Positions 45,656-57,083 of a DNA stretch of 64,000 nt are shown in pieces. Below the pieces are notes generated by a model. The model was given only the letters and a program-made list of their open reading frames with translations, had not been told where the DNA came from and ran no database searches. The first letter of the stretch is position 1. The number at the start of each line of letters is the position of its first letter. Source of the stretch: Nymphaea colorata. Its lineage: Eukaryota; Streptophyta; Magnoliopsida; Nymphaeales; Nymphaeaceae. The stretch is from positions 9,002,972-9,066,971 of the forward strand of contig NC_045146.1 in the NCBI RefSeq assembly GCF_008831285.2. Direction: 5' to 3'. The position numbers and the translations under genes were made by a program.

Positions 45656-48600
45656 TCATTTCTTCAAGAATGGCTTTTGACAAACAAGTAACCGCTTTTC
45701 ATTGCTGCTTTGAAGCTCAATAACTCGTGCATCCCAACGAATTTGAGTTGCAATGATGCGAGCCTTCTCGATCAGTTCAATCTGATCACGAAAAACAACC
45801 CACCCCTGCCACCAAGAATTGGAACCTTCAAATTGCAGATTAATGAAAGAATGAAAAGAAAGGCAAGAGGAATCAAAATCTGGGAGAAATTGGCATAAAT
45901 TTGAAAATTTTAAAGCTCAAAGTCTTGGATCTAACATCATATTGCAACTTTCATCCATTTCAGTACCAAAGAGAGCTGGTAAATTAACCAAGCATTGTAG
46001 ATTGGGTTAATTTGGTGCATGTAATTAAGCCAAGCATGAAAAGGTACGTCTCTGGCTCATCATGGCCTATCTAGACTCATTCAGACAAACTGAACCTTTG
46101 TGAATCATTGAATGATTAGGTAAAATTACAAACAATAATTTAAGGGTTATGTCGTCCAACAATTTATGCTTGCATAACCTTGGTAATGTTTGGCCCAGAC
46201 GAGAGAGAAAAGCAGCCACATGACAAACCTACGTCAATCCGTTCATCACGTTTACCAGCCCTAGTTCGAATCTGGTGATGACTGACCATGATCTCTAAAA
46301 TTCATTCATTCCAACTTACTTTGTCCCAGGTTCTGAATGACCTTGCATCCTGATACGACCAAAATAAACTTTCCATAATATGACAAAATTCGAATTCAAG
46401 GTAGACTAGCTAAGTAGTAGAAGAACAGTTCAATACTTGATTGGAAACAATTATCATATTTATAAGCTGGAAAAATTGCAGACAGGTTGAGCTAATCAAG
46501 GCAAAACCCAAGTTCTGTTGACCATGAGTTATTCTCTTAGTTCACATTTCACAATTATCTCACCTCAGGTCGTAGCATTCGATCCATCTCAAGTAACAAA
46601 GTAGATTGATCACATCCTTCAGAATGTACGTGATGGGAAAGGAGATCAGTTGCATGAATCATGTCATACGTTCTGGGATAAGTAGGAAATGGTTCACACC
46701 TGCAAAGCACATAAATGATTCAACTCTTGGAAGTTACATTGTTTAATTGTCCACATTGCTAGCCCTGAATAGATGCTATTGTATGTCATATAGTTCAGGC
46801 TACAGGCAGAGACAGCAACTTTTCTATGGGAAGCCAGTTCATCAGCAGATCCAAAAAATCTTGCATCAAAATTTCTCTATAAAAGCAGTCAGGCAGGAGC
46901 ATCCCCCGTTTCCAACAATTTTTTAATAGGAAGGGAAAGGAACAAGGACTTAAACAAAGCCAAATCTCTTCCAGTTGCTAAAGTATGCCTGATATGAATG
47001 CTGCCAGTACAGCATAAGTTTCATTTATGCGTCTATGATTTATATGCATTTCTAGAGCCAAGGACAGGCAGGCAAAAAATAAAAACATATACCACATTAA
47101 GCTCTTTTCTACAATAATTTTGTAAGTTTTGTTTCTTGAAACTGATCTTAGACAGAGCCCTACGACTCCTACCAGACGATACAAAGAGATCCACCCTGGA
47201 TATAAACAACTCTTGACTCTTCAACCTGAATGTCAAGAGCATAGACAAGAAGAAGCCCCAATAGAAAGAACATGTTGAGAAGAGGGTAAGTTCCCTCTTC
47301 TGAAAAGTTTCAAGCTTATTGTATTTTCCTTATTCAGTTTCATCCTAAGATAATAAAAGGGCCTCCCATGTTTTAGTATTCAACCCATTTTTCCTTTGAC
47401 AGTTCAGAGATTACCCCTATTTAATGAATATAAATAACAAACATGAGATTTGAACATATGAAATGTTGATCTTTTAACTAATCATAACTAATCATCTTTG
47501 GCATTTGCCCCGATCAAAGGGCTTGAGCAACTATGTATTTGCAGTTCTACCTTGCACAAGATCTTGTAGAATATCTAGATTGCTAAATTTAGTCAAACAT
47601 AACTACAGATTCTGTAAGGTGTTTAAAGTTTGTTAAAGACACTGAGAGATTCGTGAAATTTGTCGCTTACCAATCATGTAAAATGCCAGCAAAACCTCGA
47701 TCAATTATCAGAGGAAGTGTATTATGTGTTCTGACTGGCACCACATTCATAACCCAGACAGATTTTCCTTCTTCCAGAAGGGCATGGTTAAATCCTCCAT
47801 AGCGAGCATTCATATCCATTACATTACGTATCATGTTGAATGGAGGCAAAGGGTCCTCATCACCAGGCCTTTTTGGATGGTCTGAAAAAATCAAAGGAGT
47901 GAGCAGCGACCAATAGTCTGTAACAGCTGACTTCCATGTCTTTGAATCTTCATCAAATTCAGTTTGTTGTATACCTGCAGAAGTGCATGAAAAAATAATT
48001 AGTGTTGCACAAATCAGAGTATGAGAAGCCCCAGCAAGATGGTCCTATCTGTATGACATGGACAAATCATAGGTCCTTTTCCCAAGAACTGATGCATCCT
48101 ATGTTGTTAAATGCATCAGGCAGATCCTAGGCATTGAGTAGCGCCTAAAGCCAGGCACACGTAGGCAGGCTAGGTGCTTTAAGTGGTACAAAAATAATAG
48201 ATAAAAGCATAGAACCAATAAATTGCAACACTAAATCTTACATTCAACAAGCAAATTGAACCATTCCTCCATAAAAAGCAAACAACCAGAAATTTAAAGT
48301 AAATAAACACAATCATACTCAACATGACTCAAAAAATATCACAGAGCCATACATTAATTGTGTATCATACAACATAAGTGCACGTTGTGTTATAGACATG
48401 GTCACATATAATATAAATATATACTCACGCAGTCATATAAGTGTGGTACATTTACACACACACACACACACATAAGAAGAATAATTAAGAATTAAGAGCA
48501 TGGAAGAAAAAGGTAGGAAGAAAAGAAGGAAGAACAATAAGAAACATGACAGAGACAATGGTGTGATTATAAGAAGATGATGAAGAAGAAGAAGAAGAAG

Positions 48601-51600
48601 CAAAACACAATGTTATTAAGATTGGTTTGTGAGTTGAACTAGAAAGCCTAATCATTCACTGAATAAGCAAATCAAATAGTAACCATAAATAGAATGCTTT
48701 GTCAATCAGATTGATTAATAATTTTTTTTAATTTAAAAAAATAAATGAAAAAATAAAAAATATGTAAATACGTAAAGCATAAACACTCGAAAAACCATTT
48801 CTTTTCTCAAAAAAATTATCTTGGAAAAGAAAATAATCTAAAAGGGTAAAGTGTAAACCTAAGTCACCGGACTCTTTTATTTTACTGCCGCACCCGAGTT
48901 GCATCGAGTCGGGTGCGCACCGGACATGGGTGCAGCTCCGACTCACACTCGAGCCCAGTTAAAATGTCATATTACTAAATTACTTATGTAATATATGTTG
49001 TTCTGATATTTTCCTATGCAATACAATTATTTAAGTATGTTATATACATTAATAACTAAATTGTAATAATAATATTAATATATACATGTTTATTTTGTTA
49101 TATATATAATAAATTAAATAATAATAATAATAATAAAATACCCTCGCCGCACCACCGCACCTAAATTTTTGGGGATGTACCGCTCCGGCACCGGCACCCA
49201 CACCCCGCACTCTGGTGACATATAAACCCCTTCCTAAAAGACCCTCTCTACACCTCTGTCAACCCCCTCCTCACTCCTCTAATCTTGTCCCAAGCTACCC
49301 TATTGGGTCAACTCTCAATAATGAGAGCACAAGCACTCTCCTAAGCATGTCCTGATTTGGAGTATACCCTAAAGAACGAAAGTCCCCAACAGAGAAGAAA
49401 CAACGGTAAAAAGGGGTGGCAATAGGATGGCTTTCTTAAGGTCGCTGACAGCAGTGTCCATCCTCCCAGCTGTCATTGCCAATGGCCATGCTTTTGTTTC
49501 CCTTCTACAACCCATCGGAGTCCATGCAACCCATCCCTCTGGGGCCCTGGTCCCCCCTCCACACCATGGGCTCAAAGCATACTTTTTGAAACCAATAACT
49601 GGAATCCTCTGCTTGCCACCCTCCCCTCTGCTTGCCACCCTCCACACGGACTTTTTTTCTTCAGGTTGGCAGCCATCAAAGTGGAAGAATGAGGAGCATA
49701 TGTATCGGAATCAGATGTAAACATCAATGATGGGATTCTAGGTAACTTTGTTTGAGGTGTAGAACATGCTAGTGGTGCAATTGGGGAAGCTTCCTTCAAG
49801 AACTCACTAGTGGTGCTCCATGTTGTATTTCCATGTATAAGCACACATGCCCATCCAGTAGGAGTCGCCAGCAGGCTGTTGAATGGATGGTAGCTAGAAG
49901 CCTTGCATGGGGAGTTTAGGAACCGTGCTGCCAGACATGGCTGTGTTGCTGATTTACAAAATCAGCACACTCGAGCCAAAATCAGCTGATACTGAATAAC
50001 CTTTGAATCCGCCCCTATTCAAATCAAAAGGAGACCTACTCAATTCATATCAACTGATTCAAGCCAATTCAAATAGATTTCAACAACATTGGGGTTGGGG
50101 GGTATTGAGGAACTAAAATATTAAAGAAAACTAGTAACATGACATGGCAGGAGAAGAAGGACAAAGGAAGTAAGAAGAAGGAGATGATGACATGGGTAGA
50201 AGAATAAGGAAGAAAAACAAGAGAAAAACAGATGATGGAAAGCAGAGAAGAAGAAGAATTCAAAAGTAGGCTTTTAATGAGGAGAACCTAGGCATCCGGT
50301 GGCCTAAGCATGCATGGGCATCATAAATAGATATACTGACTAGGCCCATGTAAATTATTTGATGAGCATCGCCTGGCATACCTAGGCTGCCTAGATGCAC
50401 CTTTAACAAGAGAGGCACGTGGAGAAAAACAAATATAGGCAGCCTTATGGCTACAGCACGAATCAAAGTATGAGAATACCAACAACCTGATCCTATCTGC
50501 ATCACATGGACACATCATAGATCTTTTGCCCAAGTGTTGGTGCATCTGGATACAAAAAAATACAGACTATCCTATAAATAATGAGCACAGTGAAAATTTC
50601 ATTGCAGAGCCAACACCAATCCTACCAAACCATATTTTTGTAAGACCAGTTAATTTTTAGGAATTATTCAAATTAGTAACTACAACTTGTTTTAATCTAC
50701 TCACCATCAAGCAAAACTGTTCTTCATTGAATCTAGTGACTGATAATTTTAATCAACAATTACAAAGTGTTAGTTCCACACCGACCCCATGAAATTAACA
50801 TTCTAAGAAGCTTCTTTGAGACCCTTCCCATGTCTCTGCTCATCTTTATTGAGGATAGGTTTCATTCAAAGTTTCACAACTATACAAAAATATGTATAAT
50901 ATGCACCAGCTATCAAATTTATACATAACAAGACCATAAAATAAATAGTTGAAACAATACTTTCCATGAATTGCAATTGCTTTTGTACTTGACTGAACGT
51001 GAGACCTGTTCTGTATGGGAATCCAACGCTCACTATGAGTTCCACTGATGCATGATGCAAGTGGTTGATAATATGAATCCATATCACTTTCTTCTTTACA
51101 AAGAGGAGGTACATCTCCTTGCTTTCTACACAAGACACCAATAGATGCATTCAGAAGGCAAACAAGATTACTGAAGAGAAACAAATGAAGTACAATAAGG
51201 TATCAAAATAGGATAATTGATTATGTTTGAAAATGAAAGTAGGAATGGACAATTGAGCGATGTGAGTTAACCAAAAAGACAAAATAGTTTGCAAGCACTA
51301 CTGACACAATAAGTGAAAGCATCCATGGTAAATGAAAACAAAATGAATCACAATTACACATCAAACTTGAACCTTGGATAATTGAGTTGAAAAAGAGATA
51401 CAGTTTGTAAGCATTTCTATGTAACATGTTATAATCAACAACCATAGCCTCTATTCATATCTAGAAAATCCTTACCGAAATGCATAGCAGTGAGCATCTG
51501 TCGTCTTCTGCCAAACAAATGTCTCGTCTTGCTGAGACAATAAACTCCAACATATTTTATCTACAAACTCTTCAATATAGGTTACCATATTTTGATTTTT

Positions 51601-53788
51601 CACACGACTTGTTGATCCTTGTGACTTTGTTAATGGCAAAGTCAAAACGAAGTAGCCCCCTGGCTTCAGAACTCTGTCTGCCTCAATTAAATACATACCA
51701 TCTGTTTGTATGGAACTGTTAGAAAAAAATAACAATAAAAGCTAAACAACAAGAATGCACCAACAAGAAGGCCAAAAACAAACATAACTTAAACAACAGT
51801 ACTTTCTAATCAAGTTTCAATATCTACGTGCCAATTCAATTGCCCAGTTATTTTAGTAACTTGTTTTTTATTTGTAGAGTTTCCTTTTCCTTTTCTATGA
51901 TTTTTTCCCAACCCTTAAATAAGTATCTAGATGTGAAATTCTTAATAAAAAGTAAAATTTTACTTATATATTATTATCCATAATTGAAAGAAAACAAGAA
52001 GGTCTTTTCTTTCACTAACCACACAGAAAATGCAAATCGTAAGCTCTGACTTGACATGAATATGGCCCCACATGACAAGACCAATGCAGTAAGTACAAAT
52101 AGAATTAAAAGACCTAAAAGAATATGCCAGTAATGGACATTTTCCCAATGGTTGTCTTTCTCATAGATGACTTCAATTTGCACACACAGTAGGCAGTACC
52201 ATTTTCCAAAATGCATGCACACATAAAAAATAAAGCAATTACACACCACAAACTTCACAATAATAAGTTCCTCTAGTCAGATACCTTTCTCATGCCAATT
52301 GATTCCACATTGGGCACAGTGCACCAAATCAAATGACAAGGATGGATATGGAAGTTGCCTTGAAATAAAGTTTCCAATTATTGCTGGCAGACCTCTCTCA
52401 AGAGCCAACTGCACTTGGCTGCCAAAGACCTCATAAACAGCAACACAAACTGTTGTAAGCTTGACAGAGAAAAGATGAGCTCCAAAGCTGCCAAATCCAC
52501 ATCCAATGTCTAATAGTGTGTGAATCTGTAATTAAGAAATCAGGAAATACTATCTTAGATAAAGGGCATGCCGAACATCTCCCGGATGACAAATTATGAG
52601 CAAAAATAAGTTTGACCAACATAAAGAAGAAAAGACTAGAAGCTCCAACGAGACAGGGATGCTAAAAGGTCAATTGGCAAGGATGCAGACACACACGTAT
52701 TTTTCATATTGTACTATCAAGTATACCAAGAAAAGAAAATAGTCTCAGGAATTCCAAACGCAGGGGGATTTTAACCACAACTTACTGCTCCTGTATTATA
52801 GTTAATAGTTGTGCTTTATTTCATACACAAGGGGGCATACATACACACATTTAGTTAATCGCTCCCGACTTCAGCCGTAAGGATAACACCTCCATCCTAA
52901 TATAACAAAATAAACAAGGTTTGGGATAGAGAATAAAACGGGAACATGAAATAGAAGTGTGACGAGGAATAAGAGTTCATCAGAATCCAGCATCACCAAT
53001 TAGCTGTACTTACACCAGCCATATGAAATTCACTGTCACTAGTTAGCCCAATCATCTCCGCAATTTGCCGAGAGTAGTCCTTAACTCCATCAGAGATTGT
53101 TCCGTCATCTGAGTGGAAGGCTATCTGATTCTCTTCTAATAGCATTAACCTAAAACAGTTCCAGATCATATTAGGGAAAAATGAAATAAAGCATGTGCGC
53201 AGGGAAAGTATATATATATATATATATATGGAAGAAATGAAAATCCTACTGACTACACCAGGTTAGAAAGCCCAACCTTTTCGTCATACTTCCGGAAGAA
53301 AGAAACTGATCTTTTGTTATCTTTACATTGCCGCTCCATATAACATCTCGACCAGCAGGCCATCTGAGGGGAATCTTATAATCCTTGGGTGGACGAATCA
53401 AACAATGAGGACCCACTCCAGAAACCTCACAATGCCTATCAAATTCTTCTCCATCGTGGAAGCCTGCTAATTGATTTGCTGTAACGTTGTAGCAGGGCAC
53501 ATAGTTTTCTAGTTCCTTACTGCAGAGCTCAAACTCTTGACCATGAGTTCCCTGGGAGAGAGACCGTATTTCTGTTAATTCAGCCACCGCCTGCTCCCTA
53601 AGCCTTCTATAGTTTCCATAAACGTCAAACGAGGGAGAGCCAGGAGTAGAAGGAATCAACGAACTCAATCGTGAAGAACCCAGTAGAGCAGTAAACGCAA
53701 GGATGGCAATGATGCACAGAAGCAACCAATTTGAGGGCGGGTATCTCCCCAAACTCTTAAACGACAAGTGACCCAAGGAGCCTTTCAT
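45656..53788 (-). CDS. PMT4/5: probable methyltransferase PMT4/PMT5, QUASIMODO2-like, Golgi
   Basis: Eight minus-strand exons: 53277-53788, 53014-53149, 52285-52525, 51476-51701, ~50965-51125, 47671-47974, 46564-46699 and 45656-45805. They join in frame to about 621 aa. Start ATG is 53788 ([11 protein letters not shown]). Residues ~20-38 ([17 protein letters not shown]) form a type II signal anchor. The family signature [29 protein letters not shown] and [19 protein letters not shown] follows. SAM motif [14 protein letters not shown] lies at ~222-234. Later blocks include [87 protein letters not shown] and the C-terminal [11 protein letters not shown]. By family it is a Golgi lumenal putative pectin methyltransferase. 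All junctions are GT-AG except the donor of intron 5, which reads GA (see findings). Confidence 0.92.
48006..48101. repeat. intronic direct repeat, copy 1
   Basis: Shares gcac-aatca-agtatgagaa, gatcctatctg, acatggaca-atcatag and cttttgcccaag with 50455-50551, with scattered differences. It is flanked on its right by gcctaggc-like sequence. Confidence 0.8.
48861..49221. mobile_element. ~361-bp non-autonomous repeat, copy 2, in intron 5
   Basis: Collinear with 3377-3741 from aagtcaccgg to ggtgacat. The flanks gtaaacct (left) and ataaaccc (right) may be a decayed 8-bp target duplication. The insertion is in the same strand sense as copy 1. Confidence 0.75.
50455..50551. repeat. intronic direct repeat, copy 2
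   Basis: Same orientation as 48006-48101. gcctaggc-like sequence flanks it on the left, so the two copies bracket a 2.35-kb block that includes the 361-bp repeat. Confidence 0.8.
53209..53229. repeat. (TA)10 microsatellite in intron 1
   Basis: TA units within the 127-bp intron between exons 1 and 2, making up about one sixth of it. Confidence 0.95.
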
Positions 53789-53796
53789 GTCCACAT
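53785..53796 (-). promoter_or_regulatory. three-codon uORF overlapping the methyltransferase start
   Basis: Minus-strand ATG TGG ACA TGA. Its stop overlaps the main ATG as ATGA, in a different frame. If the leader is transcribed through here, ribosomes would meet this ATG 8 nt before the main one. Confidence 0.6.
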
Positions 53797-53832
53797 CAAA
53801 GGAAAACTCCCAATGGAGGTGACCAAGCTGAA

Positions 53833-54666
53833 CCTAGAAATTGGACAAGAATAGATACTTAATATGGCTTCTGTGGGATGGAAGCTAATGAACCAAGATC
53901 TTGGAAATTCTTAATATCTTTCAGCATCCGTGAAGCATTAAGTTCCCTCTCAAAGATGACCCCATGGACCTTCAAAACAAAGAACACCACAGTTGAGGTT
54001 CTTCTGTTTTCCTTTTAAGTCTAAAATATCGCTGAACTGAGAGAATAACAATAAACAAACAACAACCAACTATTCTAATTGGGAAATTATTTTACTCTTA
54101 TCTTTCTTTCCTTTTTTGAGACGGAACTCATCCATATCGCTTTTAATTTCCCTCATTTTCTATGAACCAATTAGATGCATTGTGAAAGAATTTTAAAATC
54201 CTCGCTTTCTCTCTCCATTTCGATTAGGTTTCCCTCAAAACTGTTCTGATAGTTACCCAAATGTCTCAAAATGTGGAATGAAGACAAGATTTGGCTCTTC
54301 GAAGAGGGTTCCAAAAATTGCCACCATAAGAAAAACCAAAATGTGAACTGTGAAGAAAAATCGGACACGTCCATATCGACACGGGATTTCTCCCGCAAAA
54401 TCGACGGCAAATTTTGTTTAAAAACGTCGCAAATTCCACATCTCAGTGAATAATTGTTTAAAAATTGAGGAAGAAAATAAACCGAAAACTCAGAGATCCA
54501 AATGTTCCATGCTCATCAACATGTGCGACAGCGAAGGGATCCAAAAATCAAAACTCCGTGGAGAGAGATCTTACATTGTCAGGATCATGCTCGATCAGAA
54601 TGAACGGGATCAGATTAATGGCGGTTGCGTGGAGAACCCATGAACCATTGTCATCAGCAACAGGAA

Positions 54667-54710
<44 letters not shown>
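53833..54710 (-). promoter_or_regulatory. predicted 5' leader with intron and (CT)21 tract
   Basis: On the minus strand a good acceptor (ccaatttctag|gttcagc) ends at 53834 and a strong donor (acaat|gtaagatc) lies at 54574. They suggest a ~741-bp leader intron (53834-54574), with a non-coding exon extending from 54575 toward the CT tract at 54669-54710. The transcription start is not visible. Confidence 0.5.
54669..54710. repeat. (GA)21 microsatellite
   Basis: Long GA tract ((CT)n in the sense of the minus-strand gene) at the predicted 5' leader or core promoter of the methyltransferase gene. Confidence 0.95.
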
Positions 54711-54712
<2 letters not shown>

Positions 54713-55811
54713 TGAATAGGGTGGCAGGCAGACTAATTGTTCAATGGAAGTAGGAAGGTGATACAAGAGAGAAAGAGAGAGATGGGGAAGCAGCAGATGC
54801 AAAGAAAGTGGGTCTTTAATGGAGTAGAAAAGTGAGAGAGGAGAGAGAGTTGAAAAAAGGGATAATTATGAGAATTCAAATAGAAAGATTGTTTACGAGA
54901 AAAGGAATCTCTCTAAATATATTGAAACGAAAGCTAATGGAAGTGGTTCCGCACATCTGCAAGGAAGAATGGGTCCCCCCTCACAGCCTCCTTTCTTGTT
55001 CAAAACTCTATCCCTGACTTCACCGAACTTAGGGTAGAGATGATGGTATTAAAAGAACAAAAAAGTAAGGGAAAAGAGAAGATAAAAAACCAGTCCTTAT
55101 ATATATATAGGTTTGGAAGATGGTTTTGTGACACATAAAGGAAAAAAGAAAAAGAAAAGAGAGAGAACGAAGTAAAGATGTAGGTGTGAGAGTAAGAAAA
55201 CACGAGAGAAAATCAATCACATTATAAGACATGTTAAAGTCGTTTCTTATATATAACGAGAAAGAGAATATCATATAATATCAAAAGCTACTAAATTTTT
55301 ATGATAGTGTTTGCCCCCACAACTTGACTGTGGATAAATGCTTTCGAAACGAGTGTGATAGCCATGTCTTAGGTTACCCTTAGTCCGACTATATGTGATT
55401 GAAGACTGTGGAGAACTTATCTTGAATTTCTTTTTTTTTTCCTGTATCTGAATAAAATGGATGTGTTACTAGTAGATAAAATATCAGACAGAAAAATGTT
55501 GATGTTCATTTACATCATCTGACCTAGAAGGCCAAAACGATCTTGGTCCAAATTCAAGTCCAACTTTGACCGGGTCTTGGACCAAAAGCAGACCCAGGCG
55601 TACACCAAACAAGTTATACCATGTTTCATCAATATGTCGCCAACATGCTTCCCTACAAAAATTTCGTTGTTCCTTTTAGTAAAAAGAATGTTTTGGCGTT
55701 GAAAGGATGTTCGTCACCCGGTGCGACAAAAAAGTCAGTGTCACCGAGAGGGATATCTACTGACGCTACGTTGAGATGCAAGCGTTGACCAATAAATACT
55801 GATGCGGGGAG
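54711..55811. other. upstream/promoter region of the methyltransferase gene
   Basis: No gene is supported. Purine-rich stretches and AT-rich DNA extend to the boundary of the LTR retrotransposon at 55812, so the element sits within ~1.1 kb of the predicted leader. Confidence 0.5.
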
Positions 55812-56225
55812 TGTTTCCATGCGTCTAGAGTCTGTACAGTCCTTTGCTTTGCAATGTACTTTCTTTGCTTATGTTAAGTCTTGGTGTAAGCTCTAGTGTT
55901 CACCTGTGTTAGAGCACCCTCCTAAAACAGCCCCAAGTGTAATATTGGAATTCTTTGTTTTGGATGGTCGGCATGGGAATTCTGTAAGCGGCTTCGGCTA
56001 TCCTTTGTAAGTAAATTGTAAAAGCTTACTTGCTTTCTCTCGTGATGTACACATCTGCTTAAGTGAATATATTGCGAGTTTTCTTTCCACACTCTAGTGT
56101 ATTTTATGTCCTCTATTTTCTAAAAGCGTTTAAGTGATCTGCGCCCACTTGGATGAGGCGAAGGCTTGCAGCTTATTGGCGAGAGTTTGCCGCGCCGCAC
56201 GGTCTGAAGGAGTCAGCCTGTGACA
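55812..56225 (+). repeat. 5' LTR
   Basis: Starts TGTTTCCATGCG and ends CCTGTGACA. It aligns end to end with the 3' LTR without length change. It is preceded by GGGAG. Confidence 0.95.
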
Positions 56226-56227
56226 GC

Positions 56228-56240
56228 TGGTATCAGAGCC
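56228..56240 (+). other. primer-binding site (initiator tRNA-Met)
   Basis: tggtatcagagcc two bases after the 5' LTR, complementary to the 3' end of plant initiator Met tRNA. Confidence 0.95.
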
Positions 56241-56321
56241 CAGATTCTGATCAATCTGGGGAAGCGATCAGAGAGTCGGTGTAGAGCATCACGCCGACTT
56301 GCTGCTATTGAAGAAGACGCC

Positions 56322-57083
56322 ATGACATCACAATACAATCTGCGAGATGCGAAAGGCAAGGAGTCGGTCCGTCCAAAGGAGGCGAGCCCAGACCATGACC
56401 AGGAAAACCTGGAGGAGACGGTGAATCGGTTGGTCGCAGATGTGGCCACCTATGAGGAAGCCCTCGGCTTTGCTGCCGAGACTTTTGAGGGATTCAATGA
56501 GGAGATGAAGTTGATGTGGGAACAGATGGTCGAGTCAGTGCCCATGAACCGATCACTCTCTGACTTGGTGAAGACCCCACAGGATGAAGTCACTAGGCTT
56601 CGGGCTTCAAACCAGAGGCTACTACCTACTGATTCTACTAGTAGTAGTCAAAGGAGGACCAGTAGGATCGACGTTCAATGTCCGGCGAAGTACAGTGGTA
56701 GCCGGGATGTGAGGGCGATCAACAACTTTCTGTTCCAAGTCGACTACTACATGGACCTGCAGAACGTAGTAGAGGATGACTTGAAGATCAAGACCGCAGC
56801 GATGTTGTTAGAAGGAGATGTTGTGGCTTGGTGGAGGCGGAAAATGTTAGACATTGAGAATGGGGACTGCACGATTCGTACCTTCGACGACTTCCGCAAA
56901 CAGTTGAAGGGGTACTTCATGCTTGTGAATGGTGAAAGGCACGCCTATAGGTTGGTTGCCAACCTGAAACAGACTGGTGCCTTGAGAGATTATATTCGGG
57001 TCTATCAAAAGGTCATGTTGGATGTGCTTATGATGCCAGAAAAAGATAAACTTCACTGGTTCATCATAGGGCTCCAATCTTAG
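56322..57083 (+). CDS. gag (capsid region), ended by in-frame TAG
   Basis: 253 codons from ATG 56322 (MTSQYNLRDAKGKES). The N-terminal third is charged and partly coiled-coil-like (residues ~25-95, Asp/Glu/Leu-rich). Residues ~115-253 are the Ty3/gypsy capsid (retrotrans_gag) core: KYSGSRDVRAINNFLFQVDY, AAMLLEGDVVAWWRRK and TFDDFRKQLKGYF, ending WFIIGLQS. The TAG at 57081-57083 falls where related gag proteins have a Trp just after 'GL.', and the same frame continues open for 434 more codons, so gag and pol form one frame interrupted by this stop. The frame is also open upstream of the ATG. Confidence 0.88.
   Translation: MTSQYNLRDAKGKESVRPKEASPDHDQENLEETVNRLVADVATYEEALGFAAETFEGFNEEMKLMWEQMVESVPMNRSLSDLVKTPQDEVTRLRASNQRLLPTDSTSSSQRRTSRIDVQCPAKYSGSRDVRAINNFLFQVDYYMDLQNVVEDDLKIKTAAMLLEGDVVAWWRRKMLDIENGDCTIRTFDDFRKQLKGYFMLVNGERHAYRLVANLKQTGALRDYIRVYQKVMLDVLMMPEKDKLHWFIIGLQS

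Larger units (their letters stand above)
47975..50964 (-). other. ~3-kb intron 5 of the methyltransferase, repeat-laden
   Basis: By far the longest intron of the gene; the others are 127-971 bp. It holds copy 2 of the 365-bp repeat, a pair of ~97-bp direct repeats 2.45 kb apart, gcctaggc-rich MITE-like patches (48116-48190 and 50270-50410), a (CA) tract at 48454-48472 and (GAA)n near 48580. Open frames at 49.4-49.8 kb on both strands overlap one another and are not recognised. Confidence 0.75.

Noticed and set aside
46240-46275. tRNA-like ctagttcgaatctgg
   Set aside because: Resembles a T-arm, but no acceptor stem, D-arm or anticodon arm can be placed.
49369-49844. Frames of 80-97 codons on both strands inside intron 5
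   Set aside because: They lie in intronic repeat DNA, overlap each other and match nothing I recognise.
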